From positions 24,900-88,899 of the forward strand of contig NZ_VJND01000011.1 in NCBI RefSeq assembly GCF_007556605.1: a stretch of 64,000 nt of DNA, in the 5' to 3' direction. Both the position numbers and the translations under genes were made by a program. The notes below the pieces were generated by a model. It worked only from the letters and a program-made list of their open reading frames with translations. It was not told the origin of the DNA and ran no database searches. Positions 32,048-42,708 of the stretch are shown here, in pieces. The stretch is from Tepidimonas sediminis. GTDB lineage: Bacteria > Pseudomonadota > Gammaproteobacteria > Burkholderiales > Burkholderiaceae_C. The first letter of the stretch is position 1; each line of letters opens with the position of its first letter.

Positions 32048-33460
32048 ATGTTTGCCCTCGACCCCCAAAGTCCGACGCCGCTGGTGCAGCAGATCGTGGA
32101 CGGCTTTCGCGAGCTGATCCGCGCCGGCGTGCTGCGTCCGGGCGCGAAGGCGCCGTCGATCCGGCAGTTCGCGCATGCGCACGGCGTCAGCGTCTACACC
32201 GTGGTGGACGCATACGACCGGCTGGTGGCGCTGGGCTACTTCGTCTCGCGGCCGCACTCGGGGTTTTTCGTGCGCAGCCGCGACGTGCGGACCGGGACCA
32301 CCGCCGAGGCCGGGCCGCAGTACCACTTCGACTCGATGTGGTACCTGCGGCGGGTGTTCGAGAACCGCAACCTGCGCTTGAAGCCCGGCTGCGGCTGGCT
32401 GCCGCACGACTGGCTGTTCGGTGACGGTGTGCGGCGCAGCCTGCGCGCGCTGGCGGCGCAGGAGGTCGATCTGGGTGGCTACGGTGAGCCCAAGGGCTAC
32501 ACGCCGCTGCGCCAGCTGGTGCGCGACCTGCTGGCCGAGCAGGAGATCGCGCTGACCGGCGACCAGGTGCTGCTGACGCACGGCTCCAGCCAGGCGATGG
32601 ATCTGGTCGCGCGCCGTCTGGTGCGCCCGGGCGACGCGGTGCTGGTCGACGAGCCGGGATACCCGAACCTGCTGTTCTCGCTGCGTTTCCTTGGCGCGCG
32701 CTTGATCGGTGTGCCGCGCACCCCCTGGGGCTGGGATCTGGCGACGCTGGAGGCGCGCATCGCCGAGCACGCCCCGAAGGTGCTGTTCACCCAGCCGCGG
32801 CTGCACAGCCCCACCGGCTCGGTGGCCAACCTGGCGCAGCTGCACCGGCTGCTGCAGCTGGCCGAGCGGCACGGCCTGCGCATCGTCGAAAACGACCTCT
32901 ACGCCGACCTCGACCCGGAGCCGCGGCCGTCGCTGGCCAGCCTCGATCAGCTGCAGCGCGTGATCTACATCGGCAGCTTCTCCAAGACCGTCTCGCCCAA
33001 CCTGCGCGTGGGCTTCGTCGCCGCGCATCCGGAGGTGCTGGAGGATCTGGCGCAGCTGAAGATGATCTCCGGCCTGACGTCGTCCGAATTCGCCGAGCGG
33101 CTGACCTACGGGGCGCTGACCGACGGTCGTTGGCGCAAGCACCTGCGCGGCCTGCGCCAGCGCCTGGCCGCGGCGCAGCAGGCCACCGCCGAGCGGCTGC
33201 AGCGGCTGGGCTTCGAACTGTTCGCCCAGCCCGGCGCCGGCATGTTCCTGTGGGCGCGCCACCCGGCCATCGACAACGCGTCCACCCTGGCCTACCAGGC
33301 CGCCGAGCACGACATCCTGCTCGGCCCCGGGCACCTGTTCGGCCTGGACCTTGCGCCCAGCCCCTGGCTGCGCTTCAACGTCGCGTTCTGCGACGACGAG
33401 GCGCTGTGGGGTTTCCTGGCCAAGGCCACGGGCGCCCAGGCCACGGGCGCCTGCCACTGA
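32048..33460 (+). CDS. MocR/GabR-type regulator (GntR HTH plus aminotransferase domain)
   Basis: Regulator of 470 aa. An N-terminal GntR winged helix (about residues 1-75: PLVQQIVDGFRELIRAGVL, then GVSVYTVVDAYDRL) is linked to a class I aminotransferase-like domain (about 105-465). The PLP Lys lies in GSFSKTVSPNLRVGF near 317. Such proteins sense GABA or related amines through a PLP external aldimine. The start codon is 5 bp from the operator, leaving no room for a Shine-Dalgarno sequence; the transcript may be leaderless and self-repressed. Likely targets are gabT, gabD and the ABC-ureohydrolase operon. Confidence 0.9.
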   Translation: MFALDPQSPTPLVQQIVDGFRELIRAGVLRPGAKAPSIRQFAHAHGVSVYTVVDAYDRLVALGYFVSRPHSGFFVRSRDVRTGTTAEAGPQYHFDSMWYLRRVFENRNLRLKPGCGWLPHDWLFGDGVRRSLRALAAQEVDLGGYGEPKGYTPLRQLVRDLLAEQEIALTGDQVLLTHGSSQAMDLVARRLVRPGDAVLVDEPGYPNLLFSLRFLGARLIGVPRTPWGWDLATLEARIAEHAPKVLFTQPRLHSPTGSVANLAQLHRLLQLAERHGLRIVENDLYADLDPEPRPSLASLDQLQRVIYIGSFSKTVSPNLRVGFVAAHPEVLEDLAQLKMISGLTSSEFAERLTYGALTDGRWRKHLRGLRQRLAAAQQATAERLQRLGFELFAQPGAGMFLWARHPAIDNASTLAYQAAEHDILLGPGHLFGLDLAPSPWLRFNVAFCDDEALWGFLAKATGAQATGACH

Positions 33461-33470
33461 GGCGGCGCGC

Positions 33471-34835
33471 TCATACCTCCCACACCGCCCCGTGCTCCGG
33501 CACGAGGGCGGTACGGCGCAGCTCGCGTTCGATACGGCAGCGCAGCGTGTCGGCGGCATCGGGCTCCCCGTGCACGACGAAAGTGCGCCGCGGCTGCCCC
33601 GGGATCGCGCGCAGCCACGCCAGCAGCCCCTCGCCGTCGGCGTGGGCGGAGGCCGACAGCAGCTGCGCGACTTCGGCGCGCACCGGCCAGTCCTCGCCGT
33701 GGATGCGCAGGCTGGCGGCCCCGCGCTGCAGCGTGTCGCCACGCGTGCCGGGCGCCTGGTAGCCGGTCAGGATGACCATGTGCCGGTGGTCGCCGAGGTA
33801 GAGCTTGAGGTGATGCAGCACCCGGCCCCCGGTGGCCATGCCGCTGCCGGCCAGGATCACCTTGGGGCCGTGATGGCGTGCGATGGCCTTCGATTCGTCC
33901 GGCGTCATCGCTGCCTTGACCGTGCGCGTCATCTGCTGCACCTCGTGGTGGCTGAGGCGGTGCTCGCCGAGGTGGCGCTCCAGCAGCGCGGTGGCGTGGA
34001 TCGCCATCGGGCTGTCGAGATAGACCGGCAGCGCCGTCGGCAGGCGATGCTGGCGCTTGAGTTGGGCGATGGCGTGCAGGATGGCCTGCGCCCGCCCGAC
34101 CGCGAACACCGGCACCACGGCGGTGCCACCGCGCGCCGCCACGCGCGCCAGCAGCGGCGCCAGCTCCTCGATCAGGTCGGTGTCGGGGTGCTGTCGGTTG
34201 CCGTAGGTGGATTCGACCACCACCGCGTCGGCCTGCGGCGGCGGATCGGGCGGCAGCATCATCAGGTCGTCGGCGCGGCCGAGGTCACCGGAAAACAGGA
34301 TGCGCCGACCGCCCACCTCCACCAGCACCTGCGCCGCCCCCAGAATGTGGCCGGCGCCGAAGAACTGCACGCGCCAGCCGCGCAGCGGCTCGAACGGCTG
34401 GTAGACCGGCTGCGGCCGCAGCAGGCGCAGCGCGTGCTCGGCATCGGCCACCGTGTACAGCGGCAGCGCCGGGCTGTGCTTGGAGTAGCCGTGCCGGTTG
34501 GCGTAGGCGGCGTCCTCCTCCTGCAGGTGGGCGCTGTCGGGCAGCAGGATCTCGCACAGGTCGCGCGTGGCGTGCGTGCACCAGACCTTGCCGCGGAAGC
34601 CCTCGCGCACCAGCAGCGGCAGGTGGCCGCTGTGGTCCAGGTGCGCGTGCGTCAGCACCACCGCACCGATCTGCCCCGGCACCACCGGCAGCGGCGCGCG
34701 GTTGCGCAGCCGCAGCGCCTTGTAGCCCTGGAACAGGCCGCAATCGACCAGCAGCTGCTGGCCATCATGGCGCAGGAGGTACTTGGAGCCGGTGACGGTG
34801 CCGGCTCCACCGAGGAACTGGATCGTGACGGTCAT
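33471..34835 (-). CDS. Beta-CASP metallo-beta-lactamase RNA nuclease
   Basis: Protein of 454 aa in the CPSF73/beta-CASP group. It has the metal motif LTHAHLDHSGHLP near residue 61, FGAGHILGAAQVLV near 158, FSGDLGR near 180, the beta-CASP domain (about 215-330) and the C-terminal motifs GSGMATGGR and SASAHADGEGLLAWL. Proteins of this type act as RNA endo/exonucleases or processing enzymes. It is convergent with the MocR gene and lies downstream of dnaJ on the same strand, with an 88-bp gap. Confidence 0.88.
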   Translation of the reverse strand: MTVTIQFLGGAGTVTGSKYLLRHDGQQLLVDCGLFQGYKALRLRNRAPLPVVPGQIGAVVLTHAHLDHSGHLPLLVREGFRGKVWCTHATRDLCEILLPDSAHLQEEDAAYANRHGYSKHSPALPLYTVADAEHALRLLRPQPVYQPFEPLRGWRVQFFGAGHILGAAQVLVEVGGRRILFSGDLGRADDLMMLPPDPPPQADAVVVESTYGNRQHPDTDLIEELAPLLARVAARGGTAVVPVFAVGRAQAILHAIAQLKRQHRLPTALPVYLDSPMAIHATALLERHLGEHRLSHHEVQQMTRTVKAAMTPDESKAIARHHGPKVILAGSGMATGGRVLHHLKLYLGDHRHMVILTGYQAPGTRGDTLQRGAASLRIHGEDWPVRAEVAQLLSASAHADGEGLLAWLRAIPGQPRRTFVVHGEPDAADTLRCRIERELRRTALVPEHGAVWEV

Positions 34836-34923
34836 GGGGTCATCCTACCCCAGACCGCCGGGGCCGGGAGCGGAAGCCTGGCGATGCGTGGCCGCGCGCG
34901 TCGTCAACGTCGCCGGCGCAGCC

Positions 34924-36051
34924 TCACGAGAAAAAATCGCGCGCCTTCTCGAACCAGCTCTTCTCGTGCGGGCTGTGCTTGGTGCCGCCCTTGCGGAACG
35001 ACTCGTCCAGTTCGCGCAGCAGGCGGCGCTGGTGCTCGGTCAGCTTGACCGGGGTTTCCACGACGATGTGCGCGTACAGGTCGCCGGGGTAGCTGGAGCG
35101 CACGCCCTTGATGCCGCGGCCGCGCAGGCGGAACGTCTTGCCGGTCTGCGTGCCCTCGGGGATGTCGATGACGGCCTTCTGGCCGTCCAGCGTCGGGATC
35201 TCCACCTCGCCGCCGAGGGCCGCGGTGGTGATGCTGACCGGCACCTGCACGTGCAGGTCGTCGCCGTCGCGCTCGAAGATTTCGTGGCGGCGGATGCGGA
35301 TCTCGATGTAGAGGTCGCCGGGCGGGCCGCCGTTGCGGCCGGGCTCGCCGTTGCCGCTGGAGCGGATGCGCATGCCGTCGTCGATGCCGGCCGGGATCTT
35401 GATCTCCAGCGTCTTGTGGCGCTTGACGCGGCCCTCGCCGTGGCAGGTGGGGCAGGGCTCGGGGATGATCTTGCCGCTGCCGTGGCAGTGCGGGCAGGTC
35501 TGCTGCACGCTGAAGAAACCTTGGCGCATCTGCACCACGCCGTTGCCGTGGCAGGTGGGGCAGGTCTTGGCGCTGGTGCCGGGCTTGGCGCCGCTGCCGC
35601 GGCAGGTGTCGCACTCGTCCCAGCTGGGCACGCGGATCTGCGTCTCCTTGCCACGCGCGGCTTCCTCCAGCGTGATCTCCATCGCGTAGGAGAGGTCGGC
35701 GCCGCGGTACATCTGCCGCCCGCGCGCGCCGCGCGGCGCGCCGAAGATGTCGCCGAAGATGTCCCCGAACGCCTCGGAGAAGCCGGCGAAGCCGTCGCCG
35801 CCGCCGGCACGCATGGTCGGATCGACGCCAGCGTGGCCGTAGCGGTCATAGGCCGCGCGCTTCTCGGGGTCGGACAGGATCTCGTAGGCTTCCTTGACCT
35901 CCTTGAACTTCTCCTCCGCCGCCTTGGCGGCGTCCCCCTGGTTGCGGTCGGGGTGGTATTTCATCGCCAGCTTGCGGTAGGCCTTCTTGATGTCGTCCTC
36001 GCTGGCGCTGCGGGGCACCCCCAGGGTCTCGTAGTAGTCGCGTTTGGCCAT
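34924..36051 (-). CDS. dnaJ: Chaperone DnaJ
   Basis: Hsp40 co-chaperone of 375 aa that stimulates DnaK ATPase. The J domain (residues 1-70) has YHPDRNQGD with the HPD triad near 33-35. A Gly/Phe region (about 76-105) follows. The zinc domain has four CxxCxGxG repeats: [24 protein letters not shown] and CPTCHGEG. The C-terminal substrate-binding domain runs from about 215 on. It follows dnaK with a 90-bp gap that holds a strong hairpin. Confidence 0.97.
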   Translation of the reverse strand: MAKRDYYETLGVPRSASEDDIKKAYRKLAMKYHPDRNQGDAAKAAEEKFKEVKEAYEILSDPEKRAAYDRYGHAGVDPTMRAGGGDGFAGFSEAFGDIFGDIFGAPRGARGRQMYRGADLSYAMEITLEEAARGKETQIRVPSWDECDTCRGSGAKPGTSAKTCPTCHGNGVVQMRQGFFSVQQTCPHCHGSGKIIPEPCPTCHGEGRVKRHKTLEIKIPAGIDDGMRIRSSGNGEPGRNGGPPGDLYIEIRIRRHEIFERDGDDLHVQVPVSITTAALGGEVEIPTLDGQKAVIDIPEGTQTGKTFRLRGRGIKGVRSSYPGDLYAHIVVETPVKLTEHQRRLLRELDESFRKGGTKHSPHEKSWFEKARDFFS

Positions 36052-36082
36052 GGCGATCCGTTGCGTGTCGTGCTGAACGAAA

Positions 36083-36115
36083 GCCGCGCCGGGCCCGCGG
36101 ACGGCCCGGCGCGGC
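36083..36115 (-). terminator. Strong hairpin between dnaK and dnaJ (attenuator candidate)
   Basis: GCCGCGCCGGGCC (36083-36095) pairs perfectly with GGCCCGGCGCGGC (36103-36115) around a 7-nt loop. On the minus strand it is followed by TTTCGTT, a poor T tract. It may reduce read-through into dnaJ or protect the dnaK message. Confidence 0.55.
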
Positions 36116-36141
36116 GTGGGGCGGCTCGGGCCGCCGTCGCG

Positions 36142-38076
<1,935 letters not shown>

Positions 38077-38135
38077 GATGCTGATGCTCCTTGCTTGACG
38101 GTGTCGGGACCGTGCGGATGTCGAACTGCTGGCCT

Positions 38136-38164
38136 AGATGCGGCTGGGGCCGGTGCCTTTCAAG
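38136..38164 (-). promoter_or_regulatory. Sigma-32 promoter of dnaK
   Basis: Minus strand: CTTGAAA (38164-38158), 14-bp spacer, CCGCATCT (38143-38136). The heat-shock consensus is CTTGAAA-N11-16-CCCCATNT, so only one base differs. It lies about 60 bp upstream of the dnaK ATG and immediately after grpE. Confidence 0.8.
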
Positions 38165-38168
38165 GGGG

Positions 38169-38699
38169 TCACTGCCCCGCCGGTGCCGCCACCGTCACCA
38201 GGGCGGGGCGCAGCACGCGTTCGTGGATCAGATAGCCCTTTTGCAGCGTGGCCACCACGGTGTTGGCGGGCTGCTCGGCCGGCACCATGCTGATGGCCTG
38301 GTGCTGGTGCGGGTCGAAGCGCTCGCCGGCCGCCGGCGCGATCGGCGTGACCTTGTGGCGCTGCAGGGCGCTCACCAGCTGGCGCAACGTGGCCTGCATG
38401 CCCTCGCGCAGCTGCTCCGGCGTGGCCTCCTGGACATTCAAGCCCGCCTCCAGGCTGTCGACCACCGGCAGCAGGCTTTCGGCAAACGCCTCCACCGCGA
38501 ACTTGCGCGCCTTGGCCATTTCCTCCTCGGCGCGGCGGCGCGTGTTGTCGGCGTCGGCCAGCGCGCGCAGCAGCTGGTCGTTGAGCTCGGCCACGCGCTG
38601 CTGCAGCGCCTGCAGCTCCGCGGACGGGTCGGGGACCGGCTGGGCGGCTGCGGCGGCCTGCTGGGCCGCGGTGTCGTGCGCTTGGTCTTGGGTGGTCAT
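38169..38699 (-). CDS. grpE: Nucleotide exchange factor GrpE
   Basis: Co-chaperone of 176 aa that releases ADP from DnaK. It has an Ala/Gln-rich N-terminus, a long coiled-coil helix (about residues 28-75), [16 protein letters not shown] near 73-88, and a C-terminal beta domain with [17 protein letters not shown] and [16 protein letters not shown]. The ATG at 38699 (MTTQDQ) is used. It is first in the grpE-dnaK-dnaJ cluster and has a perfect sigma-32 promoter. No hrcA gene or CIRCE element is seen. Confidence 0.95.
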   Translation of the reverse strand: MTTQDQAHDTAAQQAAAAAQPVPDPSAELQALQQRVAELNDQLLRALADADNTRRRAEEEMAKARKFAVEAFAESLLPVVDSLEAGLNVQEATPEQLREGMQATLRQLVSALQRHKVTPIAPAAGERFDPHQHQAISMVPAEQPANTVVATLQKGYLIHERVLRPALVTVAAPAGQ

Positions 38700-38757
38700 G
38701 GTCGTGGCGTGGAACCGGTCGGAGGTTGGATGTGGAAAGTGAACGAACCGCCTCGGC

Positions 38758-38786
38758 AGATGGGGTTGCCGCTGACGGCTTTCAAG
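38758..38786 (-). promoter_or_regulatory. Sigma-32 promoter of grpE
   Basis: Minus strand: CTTGAAA (38786-38780), 14-bp spacer, CCCCATCT (38765-38758). Both elements match the heat-shock consensus exactly. It lies about 60 bp upstream of the grpE ATG. Confidence 0.85.
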
Positions 38787-38860
38787 GGGCGCGCTGGCAC
38801 GGCACATGGGGGTGACGCGTCATGCCAGAATGGTGGCTCGATCACGAGGAGACCCTGGTC

Positions 38861-39712
38861 ATGAAGCTGTTCCGATACGGCCCTCCCGGCGATGAACGCC
38901 CGGGTCTGCTGGATGCGCACGGCGTGCGCCGCGATCTCTCCGGCGTGGTCGGGGATCTGGCGCCGCACACGCTGAGCCCGGACGCGCTGGCGCGCCTGCG
39001 GCGGCTCGATCCGGCGCGCCTGCCGGAGGCGGATCCGGACGCGCGGCTGGGGCCGCCGGTGGGGCAGATCGGCAACGTCATCGCCATCGGTCTCAATTAT
39101 GCCGACCACGCCGCCGAGGCCGGTCTGCCGCTGCCGCGCCAGCCGATCGTCTTCAGCAAGCACACGGCGGCGGTCAGCGGGCCCGACGACGACGTCTGGC
39201 TGCCCCCCGGTGCCGGCAAGCTCGACTGGGAGGTGGAGCTGGCGGTGGTGATCGGGCGTGCCGCCTGGCACGTGACCGAGGCCGATGCGCTGGCGCACGT
39301 GGCGGGCTACTGCCTGGCCAACGATGTGTCGGAGCGCGCGCACCAGCTGGAGATGGACGGACAGTGGATCAAGGGCAAGAGCTACCCGACCCACTGTCCG
39401 CTGGGCCCCTGGCTCGTCACCGCCGACGAAGTGCCCGATCCTCAGGCGCTGGAATTGTGGCTGGACGTCAACGGCCAGCCGTGCCAGCGCGGCAGCACGC
39501 GCACGATGGTGTTCGGCGTGGCCGCGCTGATCGCCTACCTCAGCCGCTTCATGCGCCTGCTGCCCGGCGACGTGATCCTGACCGGCACGCCCCCGGGGGT
39601 GGGCATGGGGCACAAGCCGCCGCGCTTCCTGCGGGCCGGCGACGTGATGGAGCTCGGCTGCGACGTGCTGGGGCGGCAGCGTCAGCGCGTGGTGCCGGCG
39701 CCGTTGCCCTGA
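38861..39712 (+). CDS. Fumarylacetoacetate hydrolase family protein
   Basis: Protein of 283 aa of the FAH superfamily (2-hydroxyhepta-2,4-diene-1,7-dioate isomerase / acylpyruvase type). It shows the conserved GLNYADHAAEAG near residue 76, the metal-binding acidic pair in DWEVELAVVIG near 124, NDVSERAHQLE near 153 and TGTPPGVGMGHKPPRFL near 242. GAGGAG lies 10 bp before the ATG at 38861. It overlaps the MarR gene tail-to-tail by 31 bp. It probably acts on an acylpyruvate or 2-oxo acid from aromatic catabolism; the substrate is not determined. Confidence 0.83.
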   Translation: MKLFRYGPPGDERPGLLDAHGVRRDLSGVVGDLAPHTLSPDALARLRRLDPARLPEADPDARLGPPVGQIGNVIAIGLNYADHAAEAGLPLPRQPIVFSKHTAAVSGPDDDVWLPPGAGKLDWEVELAVVIGRAAWHVTEADALAHVAGYCLANDVSERAHQLEMDGQWIKGKSYPTHCPLGPWLVTADEVPDPQALELWLDVNGQPCQRGSTRTMVFGVAALIAYLSRFMRLLPGDVILTGTPPGVGMGHKPPRFLRAGDVMELGCDVLGRQRQRVVPAPLP

Positions 39713-40179
39713 TAGATGCGGCGCAGCAGCGCGATCAGCGTGGCGCGCTCGGCGGCGTTCAGATGGGTCGCCTCGTCGGTCTCGACGGCGGCCACCGCCT
39801 GCTGGGCCTGCCGCTGCACCTGTTCGCCCTGCGCGGTGACGTAGAGCCCCTGCGCGCGCCGGTCGCCGGGGTGGGCGCGCTTTTCCACCAGGCCGCGCTG
39901 CTCCAGCCGGCGCAGCAGGCCCACCAGGTTGGGCGGCAGGATGTCCAGCGCCGCGCACACCTGACGCGAGGTGATGCCGGGGTTGTGCGCGATCACCGTC
40001 AGCACCGAGAACTCCACCACGCGCAGGTCGTGCGGCTGCAGGGTCGGCAGCACCCGGGCGATGATGGCCAGCGCGGCGCGGCGCGCGTTGTAGCCGATCA
40101 GCGATTCGAGGAACGAGGTGTCCGGCGGCGCGGCGCCGGAAGCAGCACGGGGCGGGCAGCGGGCGTTCACGCCCCGCAT
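39682..40179 (-). CDS. MarR family regulator (hydroxycinnamate-type candidate)
   Basis: MarR-type repressor of 165 aa. The winged helix shows VLTVIAHNPGITSRQVCAALDI (about residues 58-79), NLVGLLRRLEQRGLV near 83 and the wing with HPGDRRAQGLYVT near 102. Ligand-responsive MarR proteins such as FerR/FerC control ferulate genes. The feruloyl-CoA synthetase operon lies 1 kb away on the same strand, so this is the obvious candidate regulator, but no operator was identified. It is divergent from a glutamine-amidotransferase gene. Confidence 0.82.
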   Translation of the reverse strand: MRGVNARCPPRAASGAAPPDTSFLESLIGYNARRAALAIIARVLPTLQPHDLRVVEFSVLTVIAHNPGITSRQVCAALDILPPNLVGLLRRLEQRGLVEKRAHPGDRRAQGLYVTAQGEQVQRQAQQAVAAVETDEATHLNAAERATLIALLRRIYQGNGAGTTR

Positions 40180-40281
40180 TGTGCGCGAAGGCGGCGCAAG
40201 GGCGCCGTGGCGCGGTGGCCCGCCGCGGTGGTGGCGCAATGGCTCCCTTGCCGGCACCGCACAGGCTAGCATCGGCGCATC

Positions 40282-41025
40282 ATGTCCGCCGCCGTCCCCG
40301 TTTCGCCCCCCGACGTGCTGGTGTTGCAGCACACGCTGGAGGATCCGCCCGGCTACCTGGCCACCTGGCTGGACGCCGTGGGCGCCCGCTGGGACGTGTT
40401 CTGCGCCGAGGCCGGACAGGCCTATCCGGACTCGGTGGCCGGCTACCGGGCGCTGGCGGTGCTGGGCGGCGAGTGGAGCGCCAACGACGAGCGCGCCAGC
40501 CTGCGCCACGCCGAGGCGCTGATCCGCGAGGCCGACGCGGTGGGCATTCCGGTGCTCGGACACTGCCTGGGCGCGCAGCTGATGGCGCGCGCGCTGGGGG
40601 GCCGGGTCGAGCGCCTGCCGCGGCCGGAGATCGGCTGGCTGCCGATCCGCCACGACGGCAGCGCCGCGGCGCGGGAATGGCTGGGCGAAGAGCCCGCCCC
40701 CGTGGTCTACCAGTGGCACTACGACGGCGTGGTGGCGCTGCCGCCGGGCTCGGCGGTGCTGGCGGCGTCGGACGCCTGCGCGGTGCAGGCGTTTGCGCTC
40801 GGGCCGCATCTGGGCATGCAGTTCCACATCGAGATCACGCCGCTGAAGATCGAGAGCTGGCTCGCCAGCCCCGGCGAGGTGTACCCGGGCGCGATCGGCG
40901 CGCACCCGCAGACGGTGCAGGCGCCGGCGGCGATGCGCGCCGCTACCGCCGCCCACCAGGCGGCGAGCTACCGCCTGGCCGACCGCATCTACGGCGCCTG
41001 GCGGCGGCGGTGGCGTGCGGCCTAG
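40282..41025 (+). CDS. Type 1 glutamine amidotransferase-like protein
   Basis: Class I amidotransferase of 247 aa. The nucleophile Cys is in LGHCLGAQLMA near residue 94, the catalytic His in MQFHIEITPLKIE near 186, with the Glu two residues later. Standalone proteins of this group resemble GuaA-type or gamma-glutamyl-amine hydrolase relatives. Substrates are unknown. It overlaps the 3' end of the acyl-CoA dehydrogenase gene by 4 bp, tail-to-tail. Confidence 0.83.
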   Translation: MSAAVPVSPPDVLVLQHTLEDPPGYLATWLDAVGARWDVFCAEAGQAYPDSVAGYRALAVLGGEWSANDERASLRHAEALIREADAVGIPVLGHCLGAQLMARALGGRVERLPRPEIGWLPIRHDGSAAAREWLGEEPAPVVYQWHYDGVVALPPGSAVLAASDACAVQAFALGPHLGMQFHIEITPLKIESWLASPGEVYPGAIGAHPQTVQAPAAMRAATAAHQAASYRLADRIYGAWRRRWRAA

Positions 41026-42704
41026 CCGAGCGCGCGCTCGACCATCTCGCAGCGCCAGGCCTGTTCGGGCCAGACCCAGCGGTCGAACGCCGCGCCGACC
41101 TCGCCGTCCCATGCGGCGTCGTGCCGGCCAAGCCGGGCGCGCGCCCAGCCCATCAGCGTCAGCGCCGCCGCGCGCAGGAAGTCCCCCGCCACCGGCAGCA
41201 GCGCCAGCCGCTGCGCCTCGTCGGCCGCCGCCAGCCGCTCGAGCAGCGCGTGCAGCCGCTGTGCGCCGACGTGCCAGGCGGCACCGGCCGGCCCGTCGGC
41301 CTGCAGCTCGCGCAGCAGCGCCGAGAGCGCCGCACCGCCATCCGGCAGCGTCTTGCGCAGCAGCAGATCCTGCGCCTGGATCTCGTTGGTGCCCTCGTAG
41401 ATCATCGTCACGCGCGCGTCGCGCACGATCTGCTCGATGCCCCACTCGCGCACGTAGCCGTGGCCGCCGAAGACCTGCAGGCAGTCGCTGGCGCCATGGA
41501 AGGCCTGCTCGGTCCACGCGGCCTTCAGCACCGGGGTGAGCAGCGCGCACCAGCGCTGCGCGGCCTGGCGGCGCGCGCCGTCCGGGTGGTGGCGGGCCAC
41601 GTCCAGCGCCAGCGCCGTGCGGTAGGCCAGCAGCCGGCCGGTGTCGATCCAGGCGCGCTGCGTGTCCAGCAGCCGCCGCACCGCCGGATGGTCGATGATC
41701 GGGTCGGCCGGCTGCGCCGGGTCGCGCCGCTGCGGCGCGCGCATCTGGCGCCGCTCGTGCGCGTAGGCGTGCGCCTTCTGCCAGGCGGCGTCCAGCAAGC
41801 CGATGCCCTGCAGCGCCACGTGCAGCCGCGCCGCGTTCATCATCACGAACATCGCCGCCAGCCCCTGGTGCGGCGCGCCGACCAGCCAGCCCTCGGCGCC
41901 ATCGAAGCGCAGCACGCAGGTGGGGCTGGCGTGCAGGCCCATCTTGGCCTCGATGCGCTCGCAGACGATGGCGTTGCGCCGGCCGTCCGGCAGCCACTTC
42001 GGCGCCAGCAGCAGGCTCAGGCCCTTCGGCCCGGGCGGGGCCTCGGGCAGCCGCGCCAGCACCAGGTGCACGATGTTGTCGGTCAGGTCGTGCTCGCCGC
42101 CGGAGATGAAGATCTTCGTGCCCTCGATCCGGTAGCCGTCGCCGCCGGCCGGCGTGGCGCGCGTGCGCACCAGGCCCAGGTCGCTGCCGGCGTGCGGTTC
42201 GGTCAGCGCCATGGTGGCCAGCCACTCGCCGCTGACCAGCCTGGGCAGGTAGCGCGCCTGCAGCCCGGGGCTGGCGTGGTGGCGCAGGCACTCCACCGCG
42301 CCGTGCAGCAGGCCCGGCGCCATGGTCCAGCCGTGGTTGGCGGCGCTCAGCCACTCGTACAGCACGAACTCCAGCGCCACCGGCAGGCCCTGGCCGCCCA
42401 GCGCCGGCGGGGCCGACAGCGCCGGCCAGCCGGCGCGCCAGAACGCCTGGTAGGCGTCGCGAAAGCCCGGCGGCATCGTCACCGCGCCGTCGTGCCAACG
42501 GGCACCGATCTCGTCGCCGACGCGGTTCAGCGGCGCCACGACCTCGTGCACGAAGGTGGCGGCTTCCTCCAGCACCTGGCGCGCGAGGTCGGCGTCGGCG
42601 TGTTCGGCCAGGGCCGGCAGCTCGCGCCAGGTGGCCGGGGCATCCAGCACGTCCAGCAGCCAGCGCGCGGACAGCGCCGCGTCGGGGCGATAGGGCTGCG
42701 TCAT
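41022..42704 (-). CDS. Acyl-CoA dehydrogenase of the phenylpropanoid operon
   Basis: FAD acyl-CoA dehydrogenase of 560 aa, the long type with an extra C-terminal region. It shows MALTEPHAGSDLGLVRTRA near residue 165, GTKIFISGGEHDLTDNI near 190 and the catalytic Glu in MIYEGTNEIQAQDLLLRK near 434. The extended N-terminus with ALEFVLYEWLSAANHGWTM is typical of this group. It is the last gene of the operon, 4 bp after the thioesterase. In an operon with feruloyl-CoA synthetase and beta-oxidation enzymes it could oxidise saturated arylpropionyl-CoA to the cinnamoyl-CoA level. Confidence 0.87.
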   Translation of the reverse strand: MTQPYRPDAALSARWLLDVLDAPATWRELPALAEHADADLARQVLEEAATFVHEVVAPLNRVGDEIGARWHDGAVTMPPGFRDAYQAFWRAGWPALSAPPALGGQGLPVALEFVLYEWLSAANHGWTMAPGLLHGAVECLRHHASPGLQARYLPRLVSGEWLATMALTEPHAGSDLGLVRTRATPAGGDGYRIEGTKIFISGGEHDLTDNIVHLVLARLPEAPPGPKGLSLLLAPKWLPDGRRNAIVCERIEAKMGLHASPTCVLRFDGAEGWLVGAPHQGLAAMFVMMNAARLHVALQGIGLLDAAWQKAHAYAHERRQMRAPQRRDPAQPADPIIDHPAVRRLLDTQRAWIDTGRLLAYRTALALDVARHHPDGARRQAAQRWCALLTPVLKAAWTEQAFHGASDCLQVFGGHGYVREWGIEQIVRDARVTMIYEGTNEIQAQDLLLRKTLPDGGAALSALLRELQADGPAGAAWHVGAQRLHALLERLAAADEAQRLALLPVAGDFLRAAALTLMGWARARLGRHDAAWDGEVGAAFDRWVWPEQAWRCEMVERALG

Positions 42705-42708
42705 CGCC

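Noticed and set aside
38077..38168. CIRCE element (TTAGCACTC-N9-GAGTGCTAA) at the dnaK operon
   Set aside because: No such inverted repeat is present; heat control is explained by sigma-32 promoters.
39682..42498. 938-codon minus-strand frame ending in the MarR gene
   Set aside because: Only the MarR part from 40179 is real; upstream it is the wrong frame of the acyl-CoA dehydrogenase gene and antisense to the amidotransferase gene.
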